Shown here piece by piece: positions 6,655-13,106 of a DNA stretch of 13,106 bases (position 1 is the stretch's first letter; every line of letters begins with the position of its first letter). A program made the translations under genes and the position numbers. The stretch lies in the NCBI GenBank assembly GCA_946479055.1, contig CAMLEX010000047.1, positions 1 through 13,106 on the forward strand, written 5' to 3'. The notes below the pieces were generated by a model. That model saw nothing but the letters and a program-made list of their open reading frames with translations. It made no database searches and was not told where the DNA came from. The DNA comes from an uncultured Bacteroidota bacterium. GTDB taxonomy: Bacteria; Bacteroidota; Bacteroidia; Chitinophagales; Chitinophagaceae.

Positions 6655-7968
6655 ATGAGTTTTACAATAGCAATAGTGGGCAGGCCCAATGTAGGCAAAA
6701 GCACTCTCTTTAATCGTTTATTGGAAGAGAGAAAAGCCATTGTGGATGATGTAAGCGGTGTGACCCGCGATCGTCAATATGGTGTAGCTGATTGGAATGG
6801 CAAAGATTTTAATGTCATTGATACCGGCGGGTTTGTAGCTGGCAGTGAAGATGTATTTAAAAAAGAAATTGCCAAACAGGTATTGATCGCAGTGGATGAA
6901 GCTGACGCTATCATCTTTATGGTAGATGCACATACCGGAATGACTGACCTGGATGATTCGATGGCCCATGTATTGCGCCGTGGAAGCAAACCTGTTTTTT
7001 TGACCGTTAATAAAGTGGATAATAATGAACGGTTGCTGGAAGCTTCTGAATTTTATAGCCTTGGCTTTGACCAGATATTTTTTATTGCTGCCGCAAGTGG
7101 AAGTGGAAGCGGTGAGTTGCTGGATGCTATTACAGAATTAATACCTGCACAACCTGACGAAGACGAAGAAGACGAAACAGCATTACCCAAATTCGCTATC
7201 ATCGGTCAGCCGAATGTAGGGAAATCTTCTTTATTGAATGCATTGATAGGACAGGAGAGAACTATTGTCAGTGATATTGCAGGCACTACAAGAGATACTA
7301 TTCACACACACTACAATCTTTTTCAAAAAGAATTTGTACTGATCGATACCGCTGGTATTCGTCGTAAGGCGAAAGTCCATGAAGACCTCGAATTTTATTC
7401 TGTGATCCGTGCTATCAAAGCATTGGATGAAGCGGATGTATGTATGTTGCTTCTCGATGCTGAAAAAGGAATCGCTGCACAGGATCTTAATATATTCAGT
7501 CTTGCTGCAAGGAAGGGAAAAGGAGTTGTAGTATTGGTAAATAAATGGGACCTGGTAGCAAAAGAAACCAATACAGCCAAAGAATATGAAGCGACATTGA
7601 GAAAAAGATTGGCGCCTTTTAATGATGTACCTATTCTTTTTATTTCTGCCAAAGAAAAGACCCGCATTTTTAAAGCTATAGAAGTAGCCATAGAAGTATA
7701 CGAAAAACGAAAACGAAAAGTACCAACATCTGAGTTGAATAACGTGATGCTGAAAGCGATGGAAACCTATCATGCCCCGGTGGTGAGAGGACATGCTATT
7801 AAGATCAAATTTGTAACACAGCTACCTACGGTGGTGCCTTCTTTTGCTTTTTTCTGTAATTTCCCTGATGATATAAAAACTCCTTATCAAAATTATTTGG
7901 AGAACCAGCTTCGCCAGCACTTTGATTTTAGCGGAGTGCCTATACGTTTGTTTTTCAGGAAAAAGTAG
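6655..7968 (+). CDS. der: GTPase Der (EngA), tandem GTPase domains
   Basis: Essential double GTPase needed for 50S ribosomal subunit assembly. At 437 residues it has the family's full length. First G domain: G1 GRPNVGKS (9-16), G3 DTGG (56-59), G4 NKVD (119-122). An acidic linker (about 168-175, DEDEEDE) joins the second G domain: G1 GQPNVGKS (184-191), G3 DTAG (231-234), G4 NKWD (296-299), SAK (331-333). The C-terminal KH-like domain (about 355-437) ends in the typical VPIRLFFRKK. The start ATG is preceded by GGGG seven bases upstream. It lies 170 bp after era, so the two ribosome GTPases may share a transcript. Its last 14 bp overlap the end of the convergent DUF4954 gene. Confidence 0.98.
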   Translation: MSFTIAIVGRPNVGKSTLFNRLLEERKAIVDDVSGVTRDRQYGVADWNGKDFNVIDTGGFVAGSEDVFKKEIAKQVLIAVDEADAIIFMVDAHTGMTDLDDSMAHVLRRGSKPVFLTVNKVDNNERLLEASEFYSLGFDQIFFIAAASGSGSGELLDAITELIPAQPDEDEEDETALPKFAIIGQPNVGKSSLLNALIGQERTIVSDIAGTTRDTIHTHYNLFQKEFVLIDTAGIRRKAKVHEDLEFYSVIRAIKALDEADVCMLLLDAEKGIAAQDLNIFSLAARKGKGVVVLVNKWDLVAKETNTAKEYEATLRKRLAPFNDVPILFISAKEKTRIFKAIEVAIEVYEKRKRKVPTSELNNVMLKAMETYHAPVVRGHAIKIKFVTQLPTVVPSFAFFCNFPDDIKTPYQNYLENQLRQHFDFSGVPIRLFFRKK

Positions 7969-10201
7969 ATTTTAAATTTTTTATAGAGGCGGGTTTACGT
8001 TGCAGATTAAAGTTTTTAATAAGTACCGCAACCCGTTTTTTATATTCTGTCAATTCCTCCTGCTGTTGTTGAATGAAGGTATTTTCTTTTAGTTTACCGA
8101 TAACTTTTTCCATTTCTTTTTCGGTCTCATATACCATTTGCCGAAACGGACTGGCATAGTCTTTTGCCCGTGATTCATAAATGCCTTTCACCATCCATTC
8201 TTTAGTAGAAAGGGATTGTTGCAATAGCTGTAGAAAAATCTTTTCTGAAAATGTAGCCGGTGTTAGCTGCAGTAACTCCAGCATGGAAGCAAAAGCATGT
8301 TGCCTTTTATCTGTATGATATTGTTCACTGCTTTCTTTGTAAAATGCATGCACATCGTCCCAGCTGTTTATTTTGCCGGAATGAATATCCCTGATCAACG
8401 TATCCATAGCTTGCTTTGGAATTAATTGACCTCCGATATTCGTCCATTCGCTGCGATTTGGCTTGCCCATTGATTTTACAAGCTTGTCAAACGAATCAAT
8501 ATTTTCTTTTTCAATGAATGATAATAGCTGGGTGATGCCATAATAAACGATAAGTTCCTTAAAAAGACGATAGGCTTCTGCTGCTTTTATCAGTTGTACC
8601 TTTCGTGTAGTATTTTCCAAGCCTGTTATTAAAATTTCCTCCTCATCCAGGTTAGTGTTTTGCTCCAGCAATGTTGAACCCAATTTTAATATTTGTTCTT
8701 CACTTATTTTTTTACCTGATTTTTTTTGCTGGCTTTCACCAACTGCTTGTTTCATCAACTGCAGGGCATCAAACATTTCATTGACGCTATCGGGAGCAAG
8801 AAAATCATATTCGAGAAGTTGATTTTTAAAACTTCGTTTATCACGGCTTTCATATTTTCCTGAATTACGGGCCAGCGCATACATATTGTACATAAACCAA
8901 TAGCCGGGCATGATAACCAGTTTGTCCTCGCTTACAACATTGCTTACCAAAGAAAAAGGAATACGAATATTTAATTCAGCCGGAAAATCGCCCTTTGCAA
9001 TCAAGGTATAGGAAGCGAATTTAGAATTGTGTTTCAGACTGACGCACAACCCTGGCCAGAATCCACGACCAGCAATGATTTCGCCATCTGCACCGCGGGA
9101 ATTATGGTTAGACCCGATGGTGGCGCCTGCTGCCATATTACTCTGACCTTTCAAAACGGAAGCACACAAAAATGAATTATTATGGTGTTGTTCATGAGCA
9201 GGAAAGATCAATGAATTCAAAACTTCACAACAGGAGATCGTGGAATTATCGCCGAGAAATGAATTGATCAACCGGGCTCCATACTTTAATTGTGAATGGG
9301 ATGCCAGGATAAAACGTACAGCTTTGGCGCCATAAAAAGCTTTGCAACCATAACCGATAATTCCATTTACCATTTCGCATCCTTCACCAATTTGTGTAGG
9401 TGATTCAGCTGAAGAATTGATAGTGAGATTTTTTAATTTATTAGCACCCTTAATATAGGCATCACTGCCGATCATCGTGTCTTTAATGATACGGCTGTTT
9501 TTAATAACTGTCCGGTCCCCGATCATGCCATAATATCCACGACGGTTATCAAATTTCTTCTCCGTAAATTCTTTGAACTTTTCCATCAGTACTTCATCAC
9601 CGCGGTAACGTGTCCCTACCCAGGCATCACCGGCCTGCATTCCATCAAAAGGCATTACACTGCGTCCGGCATTTTCATTGCATAGTTCAAGCCAGATACG
9701 TACGGATTCTTTTTCTCCCTTTTTTATAATGCCGTTACCGAATTTGGCATGATTGGAAACTTCTATTTCATTCACATTAACAATGATAACTTCATTACCG
9801 ATGATATAATGACTGACATAATTTACATTATTGATCACAACATTATCGCCCAGGTCGCAACTGATGATAGAACTATTATATAAACCCACAGGCAGGCGGA
9901 TGTCGTGAAATTCAAGATAAAATGGTTCCAGTTTTCCAATACGGATCAATCCATAAAACCTGCACTGTTGAACAAGTGAGCAATCAAATCCATTAGACAC
10001 CAGTACATTTTTCCAGTTGTCAGAAATATTTCCATTAGCAACAAGCTGTTTTATTTCTTTTGCCGTTAATGAACGAAAACGATCATGATCTGGATTTTGT
10101 ATATAACGGAGATAGTATTCGTCTTTTCCTTTTGGGATATACGAGGAATCTATAAAATTATATCCTAATCCACTGATGGGTGTTTTGGTGATATGGTTCA
10201 T
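7955..10201 (-). CDS. DUF4954-family protein with left-handed beta-helix (hexapeptide-like) core
   Basis: A 748-residue cytoplasmic protein resembling the Bacteroidota DUF4954 family; no experimentally defined function is known to me. ATG at 10201 is preferred over TTG two codons upstream, giving MNHITKTPISGLGYNFIDSS. Residues about 105-160 and 225-375 show the hydrophobic six-residue rhythm of hexapeptide sugar-nucleotide or acyl transferases (SIISCDLGDNVVI, MIGDRTVIKNSRIIKDTMIG, ATIGSNHNSRGADGEI). A conserved-looking AHEQHHNNS block (335-343) offers histidines that might be catalytic. The C-terminal third (about 455-748) is helical with a probable coiled coil near the end. No signal peptide. 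The same-strand upstream neighbour is glmS, 264 bp away, suggesting but not proving a link to amino-sugar metabolism. Confidence 0.78.
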   Translation of the reverse strand: MNHITKTPISGLGYNFIDSSYIPKGKDEYYLRYIQNPDHDRFRSLTAKEIKQLVANGNISDNWKNVLVSNGFDCSLVQQCRFYGLIRIGKLEPFYLEFHDIRLPVGLYNSSIISCDLGDNVVINNVNYVSHYIIGNEVIIVNVNEIEVSNHAKFGNGIIKKGEKESVRIWLELCNENAGRSVMPFDGMQAGDAWVGTRYRGDEVLMEKFKEFTEKKFDNRRGYYGMIGDRTVIKNSRIIKDTMIGSDAYIKGANKLKNLTINSSAESPTQIGEGCEMVNGIIGYGCKAFYGAKAVRFILASHSQLKYGARLINSFLGDNSTISCCEVLNSLIFPAHEQHHNNSFLCASVLKGQSNMAAGATIGSNHNSRGADGEIIAGRGFWPGLCVSLKHNSKFASYTLIAKGDFPAELNIRIPFSLVSNVVSEDKLVIMPGYWFMYNMYALARNSGKYESRDKRSFKNQLLEYDFLAPDSVNEMFDALQLMKQAVGESQQKKSGKKISEEQILKLGSTLLEQNTNLDEEEILITGLENTTRKVQLIKAAEAYRLFKELIVYYGITQLLSFIEKENIDSFDKLVKSMGKPNRSEWTNIGGQLIPKQAMDTLIRDIHSGKINSWDDVHAFYKESSEQYHTDKRQHAFASMLELLQLTPATFSEKIFLQLLQQSLSTKEWMVKGIYESRAKDYASPFRQMVYETEKEMEKVIGKLKENTFIQQQQEELTEYKKRVAVLIKNFNLQRKPASIKNLKSTFS
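7990..8041 (+). terminator. Possible der terminator inside the 3' end of the DUF4954 gene
   Basis: On the + strand CGGGTT (7990-7995) can pair with AACCCG (8030-8035), with an inner ATTAAA/TTTAAT stem, and is followed directly by six T residues (8036-8041). It begins 22 bp after the der stop. Because der and DUF4954 overlap, any der terminator must lie in coding sequence of the opposite gene. The outer stem is only 6 bp and the loop is long, so this is tentative. Confidence 0.4.
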
Positions 10202-10465
10202 GCCCAAAATCCGCTTTAGCGGACTAATTAAAACCCTAAAGTGGTTAATTACTTTAAAGGTTGATTATTTAATAGTTTACAAAATATTTATTTCTCAAAA
10301 AAGTATTCGCTGAACATTGAACAGAAAGTTGAAGAGTGCGACGCAACGAAGATGCTATGAAAAACAATAGCTGGTTACACAATCCAATTCAATTACTTTC
10401 TTTAAAGAATTTTCAAATATCAATTAAACACTGTTACCTAAGTTCACCTTTATGGACAAGGATCT
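10202..10465. other. Gap between glmS and the DUF4954 gene, no gene recognised
   Basis: AT-rich spacer of 264 bp. It holds the start-proximal hairpin at 10210-10223, further self-complementary segments (CCTAAAGT at 10235-10242 with ACTTTAAAGG at 10251-10260), the 12-bp palindrome TTCTTTAAAGAA (10398-10409), a small GC-rich island GTGCGACGCAACG (10336-10348), and a 9-bp direct repeat CACTGTTAC (10429-10437 and 10472-10480, the second copy inside the glmS end). I see no convincing terminator for glmS, no exact TAnnTTTG promoter for DUF4954, and no credible small CDS. Confidence 0.6.
10210..10223 (-). repeat. TCCGCT/AGCGGA stem-loop just before the DUF4954 start codon
   Basis: On the minus strand TCCGCTAAAGCGGA forms a 5-6 bp GC stem with a tiny loop, ending 8 bases before the ATG, followed by TTTTGGGC. 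The same TCCGC...GCGGATTT(T)GGG arrangement precedes der. The CTAAAG portion can alternatively pair with CTTTAG formed by bases 10236-10241 further upstream in the mRNA, so two mutually exclusive folds are possible. Confidence 0.55.
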
Positions 10466-12304
10466 TTATTCCACTGTTACTGATTTCGCCAGGTTTCTTG
10501 GTTTATCTACATCACAGCCTTTGGCAATACCAATATAATAAGCCAATAATTGAAGTGGCACTACACTTAGCATTGGCGCTAATATTTCGTCAGCTGCCGG
10601 AACAACCATTATATCATCTGAAAGTTCTGTTGAATGTTCATCTCCTTCAGTAATCACTGAAATTACTTTTCCTTTTCTTGCTTTTATTTCCTGCATGTTG
10701 CTGACTACTTTTTCGTGGTAAGAGTCTTTAGTGGCAACAAAAACCACAGGCAATGATTCATCAACCAGGGCGATAGGACCATGTTTCATTTCCGCTGCGG
10801 GATAGCCCTCCGCATGGATGTAAGAAATTTCTTTTAGTTTTAATGCGCCTTCTAAAGCAACGGGGAAATTATATCCACGGCCCAGGTAAAGAAAATCACG
10901 GGCGTCCTTATATTTTTCAGCCAGCTTTTTTATATGTTCACTGTTTTTAAGAGTCCATGCTACTTTTTCCGGCACTTCATTGAGCTCATTTAATAAATGT
11001 AAATATCGTTCCTGCGAAATGGTTCCTTTCAGATGAGCGATCTTTAAAGCAATCATGGTGAGTACTGCCAACTGGCCTGTAAAAGCTTTTGTACTTGCAA
11101 CACCAATTTCCGGTCCGGCGTGAGTATAAGCACCACCATGAGACATACGGGCAATTGATGAACCAACCACATTTACTACACCTAATATAATAGCTCCTTT
11201 GGCTTTAGCTGTTTCAATAGCTACCAATGTATCTGCTGTTTCACCGCTTTGTGAAATAGCAATGATCACATCTCCTTCATGAATAACCGGATTGCGATAA
11301 CGAAATTCTGAAGCATACTCTACTTCAACATTGATACGGCAGAGTTCTTCAAAAATATATTCAGCTACAAGACCCGCATGCCAGCTGGTACCGCAGGCTA
11401 TCATCACGATACGTCTTGCTTTCATGATCTGTTCAGCATATTGCTCAATACCACTCATCTTTATTGTTCCAGCTTCAGCATCTAATCTTCCGCGAAGGCA
11501 ATCATAAATAGTTTGCGGTTGTTCAAAAATTTCTTTCAGCATGAAATGATCAAAACCACCTTTTTCAATCGCCGCAAGTTCAAGGTCCAGCTTTTGTACA
11601 TAAGGTGTGATCTTTTCATTGCCGAGATTTTTTAAGATCAATTCATCAGGTTTTATAATTGCTAATTCATAATCGTTGACATATACCACTTCTTTGGTGT
11701 ATTCTAACATAGGCGAAGCATCAGAACCCAGGAAATGTTCTCCTTTGCCGATGCCAATTACAAGAGGGCTCCCTTTGCGGGCAGCAATGATCGTTTCAGG
11801 ATCATCTGCGTCCATCAATAGAATAACATACGCTCCAACCACTCTTTTTAAAGCGATACGAACCGCTTCTTCTAGGGAACAGTTATTATTGGTTTTAATT
11901 TCTTCAATAAAATTCAATAATACTTCTGTGTCAGTATCGCTTTTGAAAGTATATCCTTTACCTAGTAATTCATTTTTGAGCGGTGCATAATTTTCAATGA
12001 TGCCGTTGTGGATCATTGCTAGTTTGCCGCTGGTAGATTGATGCGGATGTGCATTGCGATCACTGGGTTCTCCATGAGTGGCCCAACGTGTATGGCCAAT
12101 ACCAGCATTGGCATGAAGATTTTTTCCAACAATGGCATCTTCCAATTCTGCTACTTTACCTTTTTTCTTATATACATTTAATCCGTTGCCGTTTTGTAAA
12201 GCAACTCCAGTGCTATCATAGCCACGGTATTCAAGACGTTTTAGTCCTTTAATGATAATTGGGTAAGCTTCTCTTGGGCCGGTATATCCAACAATTCCAC
12301 ACAT
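10466..12304 (-). CDS. glmS: Glutamine--fructose-6-phosphate aminotransferase (isomerizing)
   Basis: Makes glucosamine-6-phosphate from fructose-6-phosphate and glutamine, the first step to UDP-GlcNAc for peptidoglycan and lipopolysaccharide. It is 612 residues, full length. The N-terminal class II glutaminase domain begins MCGIVGYTG, where Cys2 becomes the nucleophile after Met removal; LEYRGYDS (24-31), HTRWATHG (71-78) and Asn100-Gly101 complete the active site. Two SIS sugar-isomerase domains follow: CGTS (304-307) and SQSGET (351-356) bind the sugar phosphate; Glu492, His508 and Lys607 correspond to the isomerase catalytic residues. It ends LAKSVTVE, as usual for the family. No glmS ribozyme or clear promoter was recognised in the 155 bp upstream. 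Same strand as mgtE upstream and DUF4954 downstream. Confidence 0.98.
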   Translation of the reverse strand: MCGIVGYTGPREAYPIIIKGLKRLEYRGYDSTGVALQNGNGLNVYKKKGKVAELEDAIVGKNLHANAGIGHTRWATHGEPSDRNAHPHQSTSGKLAMIHNGIIENYAPLKNELLGKGYTFKSDTDTEVLLNFIEEIKTNNNCSLEEAVRIALKRVVGAYVILLMDADDPETIIAARKGSPLVIGIGKGEHFLGSDASPMLEYTKEVVYVNDYELAIIKPDELILKNLGNEKITPYVQKLDLELAAIEKGGFDHFMLKEIFEQPQTIYDCLRGRLDAEAGTIKMSGIEQYAEQIMKARRIVMIACGTSWHAGLVAEYIFEELCRINVEVEYASEFRYRNPVIHEGDVIIAISQSGETADTLVAIETAKAKGAIILGVVNVVGSSIARMSHGGAYTHAGPEIGVASTKAFTGQLAVLTMIALKIAHLKGTISQERYLHLLNELNEVPEKVAWTLKNSEHIKKLAEKYKDARDFLYLGRGYNFPVALEGALKLKEISYIHAEGYPAAEMKHGPIALVDESLPVVFVATKDSYHEKVVSNMQEIKARKGKVISVITEGDEHSTELSDDIMVVPAADEILAPMLSVVPLQLLAYYIGIAKGCDVDKPRNLAKSVTVE

Positions 12305-12413
12305 AAATAGTAAAAATTTTAGGCGGTAAAGATAGAGATATATTTAGGTTGTGCAAACGATTGTCAGGTTGTTAAATAACCGTTTACCAGTATTGTATTA
12401 AACGATAGTGTAA

Positions 12414-12445
12414 TACAAAATACGACATGTACTTCGTCATTTGTA
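12414..12445 (-). terminator. Weak hairpin downstream of mgtE
   Basis: On the minus strand TACAAA and TTTGTA form the outer stem and ACGA/TCGT an inner stem, separated by two mismatched positions. It starts 15 bases after the mgtE stop codon. The stem is short and interrupted, so it is only a candidate end of the mgtE transcript before glmS. Confidence 0.3.
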
Positions 12446-12459
12446 CCCGAGGATATTTT

Positions 12460-13106
12460 TTATAATAATGATCCACTAAGCATCATGAATGCAACGGAGA
12501 AATAAATGACAAGACCTGTAACATCTACAAGCGTTGCTACAAAGGGTGCTGAACTTACAGCAGGATCTGCACCGAGACGTTTCAAAATCATTGGCAGCAT
12601 ACTACCAGCAAGTGTGCCCCAGAGTACAACACCGAGCAGGGTCAGGCCAACAGTCGTACCCAATGCCATCCAATGTTCTCCATACATATGTGGAAATATA
12701 GAATGCCATACGGCGATTCTGAAAAAACCGATCACTCCCAATACTGAGCCTAATAAAATACCGGAAAAGATTTCTCTTTTCATTACCCGCCACCAGTCAG
12801 CTATGGTTATTTCGCCAACAGCCATGGCTTGTATAATAAGTGTAGATGCTTGTGAACCACTGTTACCCCCGCTGGAAATGATCAGGGGGACAAATAAGGC
12901 CAGAACAACTGCTTTGGCAATTTCATCTTCAAAATAAGCCATTGCTGTCGCTGTAAGCATTTCACCCAAAAACAAAATGACCAGCCAGACAAGTCTTTTT
13001 TTAAAGAGCCTGAAAATGGGCATTTCAAGATAGGGCTCATTTAATGCTTCAGTACCACCCATCTTTTGCATGTCTTCGCTAAATTCTTCACTGGCAACCC
13101 ATAATA
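12460..13106 (-). CDS. mgtE: Magnesium transporter MgtE, C-terminal membrane domain (5' end outside window)
   Basis: The visible 214 residues are the channel part of an MgtE Mg2+ transporter; the frame stays open to the window edge, so the N domain and most of the CBS pair are missing. The fragment begins within the end of the CBS/plug-helix region ([15 protein letters not shown], a typical MgtE linker) and continues with EALNEPYL. Five hydrophobic helices follow, with the family signatures [15 protein letters not shown] and, in the last helix, [15 protein letters not shown], whose aspartate lines the Mg2+ pore in the characterised Thermus protein. It would sit in the inner membrane and import Mg2+ under control of its cytosolic sensor domains. 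Stop TAA at 12460-12462, 155 bp before glmS on the same strand. Confidence 0.95.
   Translation of the reverse strand, partial: LWVASEEFSEDMQKMGGTEALNEPYLEMPIFRLFKKRLVWLVILFLGEMLTATAMAYFEDEIAKAVVLALFVPLIISSGGNSGSQASTLIIQAMAVGEITIADWWRVMKREIFSGILLGSVLGVIGFFRIAVWHSIFPHMYGEHWMALGTTVGLTLLGVVLWGTLAGSMLPMILKRLGADPAVSSAPFVATLVDVTGLVIYFSVAFMMLSGSLL

Noticed and set aside
7231..7794. Minus-strand open frame of 187 codons opposite der
   Set aside because: It is rich in Phe, Tyr, Cys and Ser, typical of antisense to an AT-rich gene, and lies within the conserved second GTPase and KH domains of der.
10429..10480. CACTGTTAC direct repeats as target-site duplication of a mobile element
   Set aside because: Only 34 bp lie between the copies, with no terminal inverted repeats or coding remnant, and one copy encodes the conserved VTV end of GlmS; chance is more likely.
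10336..10653. Open frame on the + strand starting in the glmS-DUF4954 gap (105 codons)
   Set aside because: Most of it is antisense to the conserved glmS C-terminus, its start is GTG, and the protein shows no recognisable domain; it is best explained as a shadow of glmS.
12305..12459. glmS ribozyme or riboswitch upstream of glmS
   Set aside because: The 155-bp leader is AT-rich with only weak hairpins; I could not find the conserved core of the ribozyme, which is known mainly from Gram-positive bacteria.
12506..12937. Plus-strand open frame of 143 codons opposite mgtE
   Set aside because: It mirrors the conserved MgtE membrane domain, which clearly codes on the minus strand; no domain was seen in the + frame.

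Overview
The window looks like an ordinary, mostly housekeeping stretch of a Bacteroidota chromosome, most likely Chitinophagaceae or a close relative. Support comes from a TonB-dependent receptor behind a TPP riboswitch, a head-GIN (DUF2807) protein, a DUF4954 protein, A-rich leaders instead of strong Shine-Dalgarno sites, a promoter of the Bacteroidota form TTTG-N20-TAnnTTTG, and a tRNA gene without encoded CCA. The genus is inference; no search was possible. I saw no CRISPR array, transposase, prophage gene or obvious defence island.

Left part (1-2060, + strand): the 3' end of ddl (D-Ala-D-Ala ligase), a membrane-anchored protein with three PASTA domains, and a single-domain rhodanese. They probably form one unit with a cell-wall flavour. 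It meets the convergent TonB receptor gene in a short gap filled by a terminator hairpin nested inside a larger imperfect inverted repeat.

Thiamine part (2059-4513, - strand): a TonB-dependent outer-membrane receptor whose 5' leader carries a TPP riboswitch with an enlarged P3 arm and a promoter-like TAATTTTG. The receptor is therefore predicted to import thiamine or a precursor and to be shut down by TPP.

Middle part (4586-7968, + strand): a secreted beta-helical GIN-domain protein with a strong terminator; the initiator tRNA-fMet with its own promoter and a perfect hairpin terminator; then era and der, two essential ribosome-assembly GTPases.

Right part (- strand): a DUF4954 left-handed beta-helix protein overlaps the end of der by 14 bp tail to tail. 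Upstream of it on the same strand lie glmS (glucosamine-6-phosphate synthase) and the C-terminal part of an MgtE magnesium channel running off the window edge.

The least-explained items are the DUF4954 protein beside glmS, the stand-alone PASTA protein beside ddl, the nested inverted repeat at 1901-2056, and two similar TCCGC/GCGGA palindromes just upstream of the der and DUF4954 start codons. I do not see a clearly new multi-gene system here.
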